Under the pieces are notes generated by a model. It made no database searches and was not told the DNA's origin. It saw only the letters and a list, made by a program, of their open reading frames with translations. From Multifurca ochricompacta (taxonomy: Eukaryota > Basidiomycota > Agaricomycetes > Russulales > Russulaceae): a stretch of 64,000 nucleotides of DNA. The stretch is taken from the NCBI GenBank assembly GCA_022496185.1, contig WTXG01000017.1, positions 1 through 64,000 of the forward strand, in the 5' to 3' direction. The position numbers were made by a program, and so were the translations under genes. Positions 1 through 14,562 of this stretch are shown piece after piece (the first letter of the stretch is position 1; every line of letters begins with the position of its first letter).

Positions 1-2310
1 CTTCTCTGTATGGAAGGATAGCGGCAGTTCTCGATACGCTAGAGCGCTTGGAGAAGCAAAAGTGTGGACCACCTTTTTCCTTCATAGCGCGCGCAAAATA
101 TGCCAATGGCAGCATTGGAGTTGAGTCACGTTGGACCACTGCATTATTAAGTGCCAGTGATTGGTCTAGTTTACGTTAAGTGAAAAACGTGGGAGGGGTC
201 ACTTGAATTTTCCTTTCTGACTACGAGTCAACTACGTTCCAGAAACGTTGTACAGGACCGTCTTTTCGCACAGCACGGAATTTATTTCCGAGAGTCAAAC
301 TCAGGACATGTACAATGCGTGAAAATGACGGCCAGCTGTGACCTCAAGGGCAAATGGTGCGATACATGACGCACTACACGCTGAGCTCTGGCATGAGATC
401 GCGTGATACGAAATTGCCATAATAATGGAAAGGGGCGAATGAACGATTATCGCGGAAAGAGTAATGGAGCCCGGTGATTCTCTATCACGGAAGCTTTTCA
501 ATCAGAATAGAGTAGAAAGCGTCCCCCCAATCGAAGATCAAATATGGAGGGGCCCAAGACAAGGGCGTGCACCAGGGGAAGGAAAGCCCCAAACGGCGAG
601 CTTGATAAAATCCCCGAAGGCTGGAAGAGCAGCATTATATACCAAAGCAGAAGTAGCAGAATATGGGTTGAAAGTCTGAGCGCCCCGTTCGCGTTCGTTC
701 ATTCGCGTCACGAGACAACAATAACCACCATCCCCTCAGATCTTGCGAACCAAGTGTGGGTGGATGGGTTTGGGTTTAATAAAGTAGAATTGCTCTGGCG
801 AGAGTTTCCCCACTTTCTTGAGTTTCCAGTATCAATCGGAAGCATCAATCACATCAAGCTTTGGATTTTAAAAAATAAAAATAAAAATAAATAAAAATCA
901 CGTCAAGCAGGTTGAAGAAGTTGTCCCGTGTCCCCCTTGATTTAAATTAAAGGCCCAAATGATAAACACATCACATGTGTTTATAAGTATGGAGTTATGG
1001 AGTTTATAACAACACGCAACGCTAAGGCAGTGCCAGTGGAGCTGAGCTGAGTTGCAACCGTGGCATCTGGCGGGTACGATGCACGGCCTTCTAAACCAAG
1101 ACGCCGCCTTTCCTACGTCTAACGTTAGGAACCTCCTTCCCTGCCCTGCCCTTGCCTTGCCTCAGCCAATCCCTCCTCACCTTCCTCGCTCTTAAAGTGA
1201 AGTGCACCAGTAGTGGACGAGCCTGGAACTGATACTTGAACTCACAGTCGTCTGATATCAGACAACAATCTCCCGTTCCCGAGATCCTTAGGCACAGGTT
1301 GGATATAATAACAGTGCCCTTCCCTTTATGATCAATCTGCTACTCCTCGGATACTAAATTCAGAAACTGCCCATCGTAAACGCGATCATTGCGTGACATC
1401 CACGAGGTAAGGGGGGAAGAGTAGACGAAAAGCCCGAAAATCCAATCATGGTACATTCGAAATCTTGATATATATGCTGATTACTCATTTATAAAATACC
1501 CGGACATCACATTCGTCGCCAATATGGCCTAGGCGGCTACACAGGGCGCCTTGCCTGCCATCTGTTGGCAGAAGTAACCCTTTTCCCTTTCCCCTTTCTC
1601 CTGCCAACTAACCGGGGCGCGATTCTACATGACACAACCACAGTGCCTTCGCCATAGCTAAGGACATCCCATGACCTTACTTATTGACAGTGGGTGAGAA
1701 CCTGCCCTTGTACGGCAAGCTAGCGTCGGTATGTCCCAAGACATGAGGTGCTCGTCACCCTGGACGCAGACGAGATGCACGTCAGAGAAGGAAATATATC
1801 ACAGCTGATCAATTTATCCGACTACCGACGTATTGAAGTTGCAAGCCAAGGGTCATGAGGACCCCAGGCGCAAAAACAGAACGTTTAGAATTGCACGTTT
1901 GTATCGCTTACCTCACTTACGCAGTTATGAAAGCTGGTTCGCTTGTGGGGGAAAGGCGGTAGGGCGCCGCCGGCGCAGTGAGCGCACGTGGGCTTGCTCA
2001 GCATTCCTTGTCGGTGAAACGAGTATGAGCTGGTTTTATATTGACCTCCTTACCAAAAAAACACAGGGCTGCAAAATACTTGTGCACTTCGGCTAAGTCG
2101 GTCTCGGATTATGAATGTAAACGCTATTTGGCGGGATATAACACTGGGACGCAGAGCGGTGAAACGAGAGCCAGAAAGTTCAAACTTTAGCAGAGTATGC
2201 AGAGTATGCAGAACTGGGGCAGTGGCCTCGACCATCCACAGCACTCGGAATCAATACGGGGCAAAGATGCAGCTTCTTCGCACTCTTTGGCATGGGACAG
2301 AGAAGGAAAG
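1..2310. other. Intergenic, no supported gene
   Basis: Only short open frames with no recognisable protein features, splice logic or homology were found on either strand. The interval is AT-rich around 850-900 and 1440-1500. It lies beyond the 3' end of the CFIm25 gene. A fragment of a gene outside the window cannot be excluded. Confidence 0.6.
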
Positions 2311-3385
<1,075 letters not shown>

Positions 3386-3769
3386 TGTAGGTCTTTGAAG
3401 AAGTGGTAGCCAGCTGCTAGCTCTGCTAATGCTAGTTGCAGGTAGATGCTAGTTGCAGTAGCAGCGCGTAGTTGTAAACGTAAAACACAGTGATTACGGC
3501 CAATGCCGATTATTTTTTATTGAGTTATTGAGTTATACGACGCATACACTTACACTTACTAGGGCCCAGCCCTCCCCTCTGAGCCCGAGGGGTGGGTCGA
3601 GGGGTCGAGATCATCCAATTCAGGAATGATGGCGCGAGCGAGCGCCTCGGAGGCAATATCGACATCCGGGTCGAATCCAATTTTCAGTCGCCAGTTGGAC
3701 TTTTTGGATTTGGAATTCTTTAGATATTTTTTTCCATTCACTCTCGAGCAAACCTTTTCATTTTATCAG

Positions 3770-6700
3770 ATGCCGCCGTCCGTTACAAGCGAGGCATCCT
3801 CTGATGGACACACGTTCGTACCATTTAATGAAAACACTAATACTTCAGATAGAATAGCACGCGAACATGGCGCAGCTCCTTGCGATATCCAACGTCTTAT
3901 TGCGCCAGCTCTTCCTTATTATTCGGGTTCGCCCCTGTCACGAGCTGGGTGCGTTTACACACACTTTCCAACCCTTCTTAATCCCTCACTTCCCTGACCC
4001 TCCTATCAACCATGTCCTTCCTCTTCTGACTACATTCACTTAAACATTAGCCTACTCAATCCTGTCCCATCTCACGCAAATTCCGCGAGCGCAGTCTCCG
4101 GAAGCTTCGCTGCTCGCCATTCGCAGAATGACATACGTGCCCACACCATGCAGTTGTCAGGTGTTCCTGTTTCTTTTGCTCGACCCTCGTTCACCGGCAG
4201 CGTCCGCTCACAACCTCCCACACCGCTCGTGTCTGACTCTGAGGCTCTTATGATGCGCAACGCTGAGGCCAGCACACCTTCGTTCATCTTCCCACAACCC
4301 TCAGAATCTGTGCGCTCCCTCCCGCTGGAGCAACCTCGCGAACGCGCTGAGACCCCGTCTTCGTCCTCGTTTAACCTGACAGAATCGACATCGACACTCG
4401 ACGCTCGACCCTCTCATCCTCCTCCACAATCCAACTTGAGCATACTCATGGCCCGACACGGCAGCCGCAGCCCGTCACAGGAACGTGCTGATGAAAATGA
4501 GGAAGAGGACGACACTCACACGCCAGTTATTTCCCAAACAACTCTTTTTTCCTCTTACCCGACTCAGCACTCGCGGACGCCACCGTTGGCGCGGTCTACC
4601 ACCCCACTTCGATCTTTGACGGAGCGCACGCCTCTCCTTCCGCAACCCTCTTTTCAAGCTGCGCACCGCACACCCCACAAGTGGGTCGCCCGTGTAAAAT
4701 CCACCACGGTAGAAGCAGTGCGCGCGCTTCCTGCTGTCGTTCTTGGGTTACTATTAAACGTACTCGATGGCATATCATGTACGTCATACTTCTCTCGCGT
4801 CTCCACCCCACCCACTGACTGACTACATCACGTGACGGTGTAGATGGCATGATCATATTTCCTGCCAGCGGCGTGTTTATGAATCTGGGCGCAATGGGCG
4901 TGTCCATGTTCTTTATATCGTGCGTCTTTCCTTCCTTATTTGTATCTTTCTCAATTCATCTGTTCGGACAGTACCATTGTCTCCCAGCTGGTCTATTCAG
5001 CTGGTGCATCTGGTTTCGCTAGCGCAAATGGAAGTATGATGATTGAAGTGGTGGTGCGTCACACTCATTTGCCCACCGTCGAGGCGTCCGTGTACACCAT
5101 CCACACAGCCTTTCTTTCATATAATGGCTACCCGATTGCGCAGGATATTGGCGAGGAAAACCCGCGCGAGATCGTAGCCACGACCCTAGTGGCATTTGCA
5201 TTTTCAAGCGTGCTTACCGGTGTGACGTTTCAAAGCAATAATAATTGATCGACATGCTTACTGTTTCTTTCTGCCTGCTCTGACAGGCCTCACGTTCTTC
5301 CTCCTCGGCTTCTTCCGGCTTGGCTCCCTCATTGGCTTTTTCCCACGGCACATCCTCGTTGGCTGCATCGGTGGCGTGGGCGTGTTCCTCATCATCACTG
5401 GCCTCAATGTCTCTACGCGTCTGCAAGATGACGACTTTACCCTCTCACTGGATACGCTCCTCTTCTTTTTGCGCAGCTCAAATCTCGCTCTCTGGGCCCC
5501 TGCGTTCGCTCTCGCAGCACTTCTAAGGGTCATTACATCAAGGTGGCGCCATCAACTCATACTTCCGACTTGTGCGCATGCATCTCTCTTACACGAGGGA
5601 TTAGGAAGAAGCGCTCACTGGTTTCTTTCTGCTGGTCGTTTGCAGATTTCTTGATTATACCTATAGTGTTCTACCTCGTCATTCTGACTGCAGGGGTCGA
5701 TCTAGTCACACTTAGAAAAGAGGGATGGTTATTTGAGGTTGCGAGGAGTGAGGAAACGTGGTATCGATTTTATACTTACTTTGGTGCGTCCACCTTGTTC
5801 CATGGACAACCGTTACTGACGGGCCCCAGATCTTGCCAAGACGAAGTGGGGACCATTGTGGGCAACGCTGCCCACACAGTTCGCGCTGCTATTCTTCAAC
5901 GTCTTGCATCCCCCTTTAAATGTTCCTGCGCTTGGTACGTGCCTTCTTTGCACGGATATTCTGCGCCTGTTATTGATATGCTGATGACGTGGCGCATACA
6001 GCCGTGTCCCTCGACTTGGACGTTGACACGAACAAAGAATTAATTGCGCATGGGTACTCGAATTTCCTTGCTGGCGTGGTTGGCACAGTCCCTAATTACC
6101 TCGTCTACGTCAACACTCTCTTGTACGTGCGACGAGGCTTTTTTCGTGTCTTGCTGTTGAAGGTCGTGCAGGTTCCATCGCGTAGGGGGCACCACAAGGC
6201 TATCGGGTTTCATGCTAGCCGGCGCAACCTTTGTAGTATTACTTGCCGGGACTGGGCCGATCGCATACATCCGTGGGTTTATTTGAGTGCCGTGTACAGC
6301 TGCCAAAGGTTTGCTTATAATCCATGATCAGCGGTCATGGTTGTCAGCGCACTCATCTTCGTGCTTGGGATCGACCTCGTCAAAGAGGCACTCTGGGACA
6401 CGCGCCACCGCGTGAGCAAAACAGAGTACATCACTATTGCTAGCATCATGGTCGCGATGACTGTCTGGGACTTTGTTATTGGCGTCCTTTTTGGGATCAT
6501 CGTTAGCTGTAATCACTCATTCCGGTACCGACCTGTGCATCCACGCATACTTACCTTGGCGTGCAACAGGTTTCTTCTTCGTTGTCCAGAACTCACAGCG
6601 CCGCAGCATCCGTGTTATGCATACGGGTGAAACAACACTGTCGACAGTGCGACGGCCTAGTGCGCACAGGGCGTACCTCCGTGAGGTCTCGCAACAGACG

Positions 6701-7955
6701 ACCATTCTACATCTCCAGGGGTTTCTCTTCTTTGGCACTATTACGCACGTTGAGGAAACGATACGCGCGCTTGTCGCCGAGCCGGCTTGGGTACATGCAC
6801 CAATCCGCTTCCTTGTGCTCGATTTCGCACTTGTTTTTGGCGTTGACCTCTCTGCAGCAGAGGCATTTGTCCGTGTGCAGCGCCTTCTTTCTGGACGGAA
6901 GGTCGTACTTGTAGTCTGTGGTGCTGGGGACGGGATAGTGCTCAGGGCGTTGGACAGCGTGGCCTTATTCGAGCTACCGGACGTGGAGTTGTTTCGACAT
7001 TTAATGATGCGATGGAATGTAAGCCTATCTGCTTGCGCCTACAGGCTGCACTCGGGTTCGTGAGGTCACTAACCACGATTTAATTTAGGGACTGAGAACG
7101 TATATCTACGCGCTTGGTTCGACTCTAACAGTACGGAGACGAAACCCGTAGGTAAGAACTTCCCAAGCTGTGTCTACTTGCCCACATCGCAGGTCTGCTA
7201 ACGATGAGCGAACAGCACTCCCAGGTCGTCAAGACAGCGTCATTATGATGGACTTGCAAGAATCGTTGCCACATTCACCGCGGCGCGCGCAGCTACGCGA
7301 CGCGGGTTGGCGCATCATGGCAAATGGTATGCTCGTCTCGGTTCGACCCACTCATTACCACCTATACTTACCAGCCGCCTTCCTCATTCTCGGATATGTC
7401 AGCTTCAGGTAAAAACAATAACAAAAGCGGCGCACCCGCCGCATCAATAGAACCTCTCAACACACTTGAGCAGGCCTTTTCCTCTTACGCTGCTGATCGA
7501 GCGATGCTTGAGCAGCTGGCACCCTATTTTGAGCGCGTCACGGTTCCCGCGGGACACGTTCTCTGGGGGCAGGGCGACGCGGCTGACGGACTCTACATCA
7601 TTGGTGCAGGCGTGCTACGTGCGACGTACTGTTTTGCCGCTCATACACCCGCGATCGAGGAATCCATGGTACCAGGCACACTTGCGGGAGAGCTCTCCGG
7701 TCTATCGGGGCTCGCCCGCAACGCTACTGTGGTCGCGGAGCGGCCAGCGGTACTGTGGCGCCTAGGTGCAGACGCGTTGCGCCGCCTCGAGACGGAGCGG
7801 CCTGACCTGGCGCGGACATTCACGGCGCTTGTACTAAAAGGTGCGTCCTGTCATGTCTGTGCTGAGGCAGGCATTGATGGTACGTGCGGTTCGCGTCGGC
7901 AGCTGCGAAGTTGGATTTTGACATCTTGCTCTCTGCATTGGCAACGAGGCAATGA
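3770..7955 (+). CDS. VSB1: Vsb1-like vacuolar transporter: SulP membrane domain + STAS + cyclic-nucleotide-binding domain
   Basis: Resembles yeast Vsb1 (YGR125W), a vacuolar membrane protein needed for basic amino-acid uptake. Order: Ser-rich N-terminus (3770-4700); SulP-type membrane domain from about 4720, with blocks such as IIFPASGVF,  [15 protein letters not shown] and [24 protein letters not shown] domain (about 6690-7019, with [20 protein letters not shown]); cNMP-binding fold (about 7440-7840, with [20 protein letters not shown]); C-terminus [12 protein letters not shown] ending in TGA 7953-7955. At least 12 introns; first exons 3770-3948 and 4051-4778. The conserved frame is lost after the block [10 protein letters not shown] at about 5131 (CCC run) and probably again around 7088, 7140 and 7325. 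An extra base in a homopolymer repairs the first two. This suggests assembly indels in a live gene; a young pseudogene is the alternative. Confidence 0.85.
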
Positions 7956-10900
7956 TTAAAGACCGACATGCGAAAATGTGGAAACGCAGAAAAAAAAGAG
8001 AAAGGAAATGGAAAATCATGACTTACATATATTCATTCTTCTTGTTATCGCTCCTTGAGTTCAAACAATTCCATATCTTTATGAAGACTGGTCATTACTA
8101 TTGGTCATTTACTATTGTTTCGCTGATGAGCTTTGTACTTGTACTATCTTCAATGGGTCCCCCGTCCCGGATGAAATAAATCATCAGCTTACGCGTCAGG
8201 GTTGCCCGAGCTCAACAGGATCGAAAGTTTTGTTCGCGTATGCCTTTCCGGGTCATGTCTAAGCGACGCAGGCGACGCTTGAGGATACATGTGCAGTCGC
8301 CGTGGGAGATCTGAATACAGAATAGGAAAAACTTATCTTGCTTGCGCACATTTATCTAGCGAGGCAAAGCATGCTGTGGTCAGTCGCCGGACGTCGTTAC
8401 CTTGCTTCTTGCTAGTAACAAGGCAGTTGCCACATGTCATAGATTTACCTTTTTAACGACTACGTTCGTCCCTTTTGGGGGGCGCATTGTGTACTAGTGC
8501 AACTGTCAGACATTATCACAAACTGCCAGTGGACATGCGGCATCATGCCACGAGTATCCAACGAGGCGTACAGTGTGGACACTTGGAGGCGGCCCCCTTC
8601 CCAGTTTAATATCAAAACAGGTCGATTCACCTTGCGCAACCTCAAACTATCTTCTATACATGGCCACCTTCGATGGTTCAGTTGGTGATACCTTGCAGTT
8701 TTCTGCCTTTTCCAGATAAACTTTGTGCGCCATTTCTCCTTGATGATTCTTCCCAGTCCGGCTCGCGGTTTGAAAACCACGTCCTGTCCAGTTGCTGAAC
8801 GAAGCTGTCTATGCAATGACATGGACTGTGGTGCCTTTAATGGGGCCGGGGCTAGTTACACCCGCGCGCTGTGCCGCACGGGAAGCTTTCATCGCAACTG
8901 TACTAGATGAATGGGTGCTGCGAGTTTTCCTGAGGCTAAAGCAGAGTGCTGAGCGTCAGCATCGAGTTGATGCGGGGGCTCACCTGGACAACTTGTGGCC
9001 GTGTCTTGAGTTCCGTATCGAACTTACTGACACCCCCGCGCAAAAATGCTGTTTGTAAAGTGCTTATACAGTCACGGAGCTAGCCCCGGCGGCGCCAGAA
9101 TGAATCCTCCCCGTCTTTGTTCTCTCGAAGACCCATGTCCTTTCCTAGAGATGCCCGTCTGAGAAACTCCACCTTCTCGCATTGCTCCTGCAGTTATTTC
9201 CTATAACGTGCTGCCCACATGAGCGTTGCAAGAGACTGGCAGTGATACTACCATTAGGCTTCTTGTAGAATTGAGGGGAATCCATTCGCCTCAAGCCCAC
9301 CCAGCAAAACGGATGCCTCCAAACCTCGCACCGAGCGAGTTAGCGGCACTCGCTCCCCCCAGCCGTTTGCTAGGCCCCACCTCAATCCTCCCTCGCCGTC
9401 GAACCAACCTGCCTCCGTGTCTTCAATATTACTCAGGACGCCGGCAGTCGCAAAGACACCGTCAAAGCAGACGCACGTATACAGGATTCGGCCCACAGAC
9501 GAGCCTGAGGTGCATCCTGCGGCAGTTCCTCCTAAATTACCCACTTCTCCTGATGCAATCAAAGGGACAACACTCCCCGACACGAAACAAAAGCCATGTC
9601 TCAACTAACGCTTCAGCACCGTTTGATAACAGAACTCCTCCGGCATATCCTCCTCCTGTAGCAGAGCTCCCTTCTCGGCGCCAGTCACCACCTCAGTCGG
9701 ACCGCAAATGGTGACACCTTGTATATGTCCTACCGCCCTCAGACCATCCCATAGCGTCTACCCTTGCTGGCGAATCCCTTTTCCAGAACTCTCAAAAATA
9801 ACCCTTAGGAGACGCCATCACGGAAACGAGCACGTCCAACCCTCCTTTGGGGGACAGTACTGGCGCACAGCGCAGTAGCGTCAGGAAAGAGCCGAAACGC
9901 ACTCTGGACTCGGAAGCACCCTGGGTTAAGGGGATCGCTATTCCCCTTCCACGCCTCCCACACCATTACCCCCAACCAACGTGGCCTGCCAAGTTCATTT
10001 GAGGAATAGTTTGACCTTAAGTACAAGCCCCGGATGAAGTATCCCATCTACGCCAGATGAAATAAAAGGTGGGGCGTTCATCAATACACAATTCGTTCGC
10101 ACGAGCTACCGTCATCATCCGTCGGTCAGTTCGATCCAGTCAAATACGTCTGGAGACCCATTTACACGTACAGACTCAAGTAGCAGAGAAGATACGCACG
10201 GAAAACAACTAGTCCCGCTAGCCCTCCTCAGCCCTCGCCTGTCAAAGGAGTACGAAGAGCCGGAACCGGCGGCCACTGACTTGTTCTACTGTTGTTTTAA
10301 GTAAGGTGCATTCCAGGTTCAATTCTAGTGTGGTGGCGCGCTACAGTTCCCCTTCATTGGTCAGTGCTACGCCAGGGTCATAATGGTCTGATAGAATCAA
10401 GCATTGATTCCTGACGCCCTGTACGCGACATGATTTAGCCCTTGGACCTTGCAGAAGGCAAAGTGGTGTGTAGAGTGGACAGCGTCCGTCAAACGAGTGA
10501 CCATGTGAAAAACTCGCAGATTCCGCGATTATCGAGGGAACCCGGCTCGATATTCTGCAGGTTTTTCCCGGGCCATGTAACTACCTAGAGTCGTATCTTT
10601 AAGAGACCGCAGCACGAGTCGCTGGTCATAGGAGTATATTAGGTGAATGAAAGGAGGCCAGAGAGAAAGGCTTGAACTTTGGGCTAGCAAGATTCACTTG
10701 GCACAAGGTTACGGATGCCCCACTGTTAAATGAACTGGTTCCTGCTCCTAGGTAGGGCTATGTGCCGAAGTTGCCTGCTCGTGGGGTCATGCCAGGAGGG
10801 TGGGACGTCGTAGCCACTGAGCTTATCTTTGATTTTCAACTGCACGGGCCTCACGGTCTCACCAGGCTTGTGAAGAGCCTTTCCGACGCGAAGGGACGCA

Positions 10901-12117
10901 TGCAGTGGTGACCTGAGGGACACTAACTTCACCATTCCACCAAGGAACCAGTACGGGTTAGGTTGATTCATCCCTGCCTCTGCTGGGACAGTGTGGCTGG
11001 GAAGGGAAGGATTTTATTCCCAGTCTCGTTGCTCGACAACGGGAATTAACTGAGTGAGGGAAGAGAGAAGGAAACAAACAAACCGCAGCCCTAGCCCCAT
11101 CCTCGTTTATCTCAAGTCCAGTTCGATTAGTGAGATTTTGCTCGAGTATCAGCGAGCATGCCACGGTGTTGTCCCAGAGGCAACAAAACACAAGTTGTCG
11201 GCCCGGATGAGACAAGTCAACGACAGCATACGGCACTCGTGGGTCCACGGCCGCCAGTTGAGCGAGCGAACCTGACAACTCCCTTTTGTACTCCTCCCCT
11301 CCGCCATATTTCCTCGGTACAGCGGGCGCACCCGAAGATCAGTGCGCACCATGATAATGTACGTATGCAGCAATCCAGCACTGTACTGTACGAAGTTTCG
11401 GAAGTTGTCAGTAGCGATTGCTTCCTCGGTACCATCCCGGGTTTGTGAAAAGTAAGAGAGTAAGAGGGAGACGAGATGCATCCACGAGTCCGATGGTGCC
11501 GCTGCAGCCATCAAACCATTCCAGAGGGTTGACACAAGACACATAATTAAAACCATTTTTGAACTAAACTAAATCGTTCGGGAGGGAGCTGTTAGATTGA
11601 GCTCGGCCGGTCAGAATAAGTTCCCACAACATGTCTTCGTTGGCAGCCGGCTAAACTGGACTAAGACGTTAAGCGTTACGTTATGACATCCCTTATACTA
11701 CACCTTTCGCAGAGGGCAGTATGACAAGCGCAATGCATTGAATGTGTTATAGGACTTCAAACTTCTGGGTTGATGCATGCTAGTACTTGAAGACGAAGGT
11801 TAGTCAATCCTCTACTACCAATGCGAAACCGCAATGCTATTCTTTGCTCCGTAGTTCCACCTCCCTTCAGACGGCTATCGTTGCTCAAGATAGCAGTTGT
11901 TCAAAGCCGACTTACGTGCATGGTATCTTGAACCACGACCTTTCGGACGAGAGTCACTGGAATTCCCTAATCACTACTGCACATGCAATTCATCCCTTCG
12001 CCACCATGCTCTATACAGTATGAGCCGAGAGTTTGTCTACTTCATCGGCTAATGATAGTCTAACCGAGCGCTAGCCTCAGGCCAAGCCTGCCGCCGTCCT
12101 GTCCGGAAACGTTTTTG
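7956..12117. other. 4.2 kb gene-poor interval
   Basis: No recognisable gene on either strand. The longest frame (9226-9714, +, about 160 residues, non-ATG start) is rich in Pro, Ser and Arg; a 63-residue ATG-initiated frame (9417-9608) overlaps it. Neither shows a domain, and no splice chain extends them. It could be a decayed gene or chance coding in a C-rich stretch. The rest (9.8-12.1 kb) holds only short frames. Confidence 0.5.
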
Positions 12118-12125
12118 TATATATA
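12118..12125 (+). promoter_or_regulatory. Possible TATA box
   Basis: TATATATA lies 81 bp upstream of the ATG chosen for the Ser-rich gene. The distance favours that ATG over the one at 12133, which would leave almost no 5' leader. Confidence 0.35.
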
Positions 12126-12205
12126 CATCCGTATGGCCCGCACTGTCATTGACGATTTCACGCCCCCTCACGCTTTTGACGACTTGGATTACGCATCACG
12201 GTGAA

Positions 12206-13387
12206 ATGAACATCCCAATGATTGACTCTAACACTTCAATAAACAATCAGACTCCTGATAGTGTCCCGAGTCAGCGCGATTTCACTTCTTTTTCTTTAGG
12301 ACAGAGTACCGTGCGGGTGCGTGAGCGCAGGAGCAACAGGCGAGAACAACCACGGCATAAAGTCGACTCCGGTACGTGATCTATGTATCGCCACTTGTGG
12401 AAATGGGTCTTATTATCATGCTGCATCATAGGCATTGCAGGATCTCAGTTCACGCCTGTATCTGTCACGCCTGATAGCCGCGTAGAGGAGAAAGCACCCA
12501 CTACACACGAACATGAATCATGGGCTCCTCATTCCAGTTCCACCTCCACGATATCACGATTCATGGACCGACTCGGGACCAACACACAAAGCTTATCATC
12601 ACTGCGCACAATTCCTAGCTGGCGGAGTAGTCTTTTTCCCAACACAAGCAAGACATACGCGAAAATGGAGGTACGACATGAGGATGAAGGTTCTCATGCC
12701 CCCGATCTGCGCCCTCCTCGCGGTGCAATATTAATGCCACCTCCCCAACACTCTTCGTCAAGCAACCTACAGAATCGCTCTCTGTGCCTCCGCCACCAGG
12801 ATAAAGTCGCCACAAGTCATGATGACGAAGACTATCTCTCGCATACTTCTACATCCCTCTCTAACTTACTCGCGCGCTTTCCACGCCCAATGGCGAATAG
12901 CAATGAAGGCCCAAGTAGTGGCTCTAGCAGCTCACTCAACACACACCAATCATCTGACGATAGTCGTGCTTCAGTTCCTTCAAGTTCGGAGGATTCTTAT
13001 CCTTCTCCATACTCTGTCGACGCCATTGCTGTGTTTCAGACTCCACCAGACAAAAACGAGGGACGGTTCTTCGATGGGCGCCGAAAGCGCGGAGGGGTTG
13101 ATATTCTTGAAAACCAGGTTCAAAACCAGGTTCAGGTGATCTTTGCAGAGGCCGCCGATGGCACAAGTGCTAGCTTGCCCTCTGTGCACATAGCATCCAG
13201 GCACCGTGACGTTATTGGTTCATTAAGGCGACGCGTCAAGGCTTTGGCAAGCTCCGTGTTACTTAAACAGCGCAAAGTTCCGACCATGTTTCATAACGAG
13301 CGCCGACTTCCTCGTCTTGACGACTACGACTACGACTCTGCGGAGTGTGACATTCCATGCCTCGCATATATTTCGTGCCTCTGGTGA
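12206..13387 (+). CDS. Uncharacterised serine-rich protein, two exons
   Basis: Not recognised. Exon 1 (12206-12371) and exon 2 (12441-13387) join in frame to 370 residues across a clean intron (donor GTACGT, acceptor TTGCAG). Translating straight through the intron creates an apparent signal peptide (starting MYRHLWKWVLLSCC). That is very likely an artefact, so the protein is not predicted to be secreted. The product is low complexity with Ser/Thr/Pro/His runs, a basic patch (DGRRKRGGV) and a short Asp/Tyr stretch (DDYDYDSAE) near the C-terminus, and looks largely disordered. The 5' end is uncertain: another ATG at 12133 opens a short frame that would need its own intron. Existence is supported by length, the in-frame intron and a TATA box, not by homology. 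Confidence 0.5.
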
Positions 13388-14562
13388 CCGCCACGTCGAC
13401 GACTTTTCCTGTTTTTTTTTTAAGTACAATTATGTCTAATGTAATCATACTATACAGAATTTTTGGAGCTTCAGGCCTGTTGGCGAATGTACTGCTCAGG
13501 GTTATCCCAAAATAGCTCTGCCTCCCGCCCAATTCCGGGTTCTCCTCTTTTGTGCTTCAGCGTTACAAGGCTTGTCACTTTCGGTTCAAGTATGTTTGGG
13601 AAGGGGATGATCAACACAGGATAGGGACATTGGTCCTTGGGTAGACAATGTTATACAACCAGTTACAGTGAGCGTCCGTGTGATGATCAAAGCGTCCCTG
13701 TTGTTGATCGTAATCAAAGGAACGCCCCACACCGTAAATCCCCGTAGTGGACATCCAACTTCAGCTCCTAATGCCAGTCAGAGATGCCTCATCCCGGCTT
13801 TTCCTTCCGTTCACAATATTCGAGGCGAGTTGTGGAGCTGGAATGTATCCACCGCATCATCCACGGGCTGGACTTTTACATTCCAGGATTCAACAGCCGT
13901 CGTCATGTTAGTACCCCGTTTATAAGCGTTTCCGAGGGCCCCCGCTGGTCACCACGTTTGTGTGTGCGGGAATGCGTGATTTATTCAGGGACGCAGGGAC
14001 GCGTCCTGTTAGTCACGTGGAGCTGGCAGTTTGGTTCCTCCATCCCGCGCTACGCCGGAAACCTCTCGCTTTTCTCCATGCGGCCGTCTGTCTATGACCC
14101 TCAGGATTACTGAGCGTCCGCAGCCAAGGGAAGCCTGCCAGTATCGTTGATAATCGAGTTACTACATCTGCGCGGCTCCCCCTTCCATAAACATAAATTT
14201 CAAAGACAGTCTCAAATCCCTTAATGCGCGGATTTCAAATAATTGCAGAGAGTCATACTTGTTGAGTTTTACCTCCTAGCTCCATCAGGGAGTAAACTCC
14301 GAGAATCTGGGGCATGTATCTGTTCTGGTGCTGCAGCGCTGTTACTCGCGGCTCTCTTTCGGTACACCCCCGGGCTGTACACTGGGTAGAAGTCTCACAT
14401 GCTTTTCCTCTCGGAATACTTAAAGACCATTCAGGAGCCCCTCGCGACTTATTCTCTCCGCCCGATTTCAACAACCCATACTCTCTTCTTCATTCTTCAC
14501 GACCATTACAACCCTTTTTAAAACCACCTACGTCATCACACACACTCTTAATTAGTCGCTGC
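13388..14562. other. Intergenic, no supported gene
   Basis: Contains a run of nine T at 13413-13421 just after the Ser-rich gene and short frames only (for example 13784-14113, +, no recognisable domain). The region from 14440 is pyrimidine-rich and probably the promoter and leader of the first Rab-like gene. Confidence 0.5.

Noticed and set aside
9226..9714. Pro/Arg-rich frame of about 160 residues
   Set aside because: No ATG start, no domain, and no extension by splicing; C-rich composition explains the open frame.
12383..12440. Signal-peptide start MYRHLWKWVLL for the Ser-rich protein
   Set aside because: The segment is a consensus intron; the upstream exon joins in frame with the rest.
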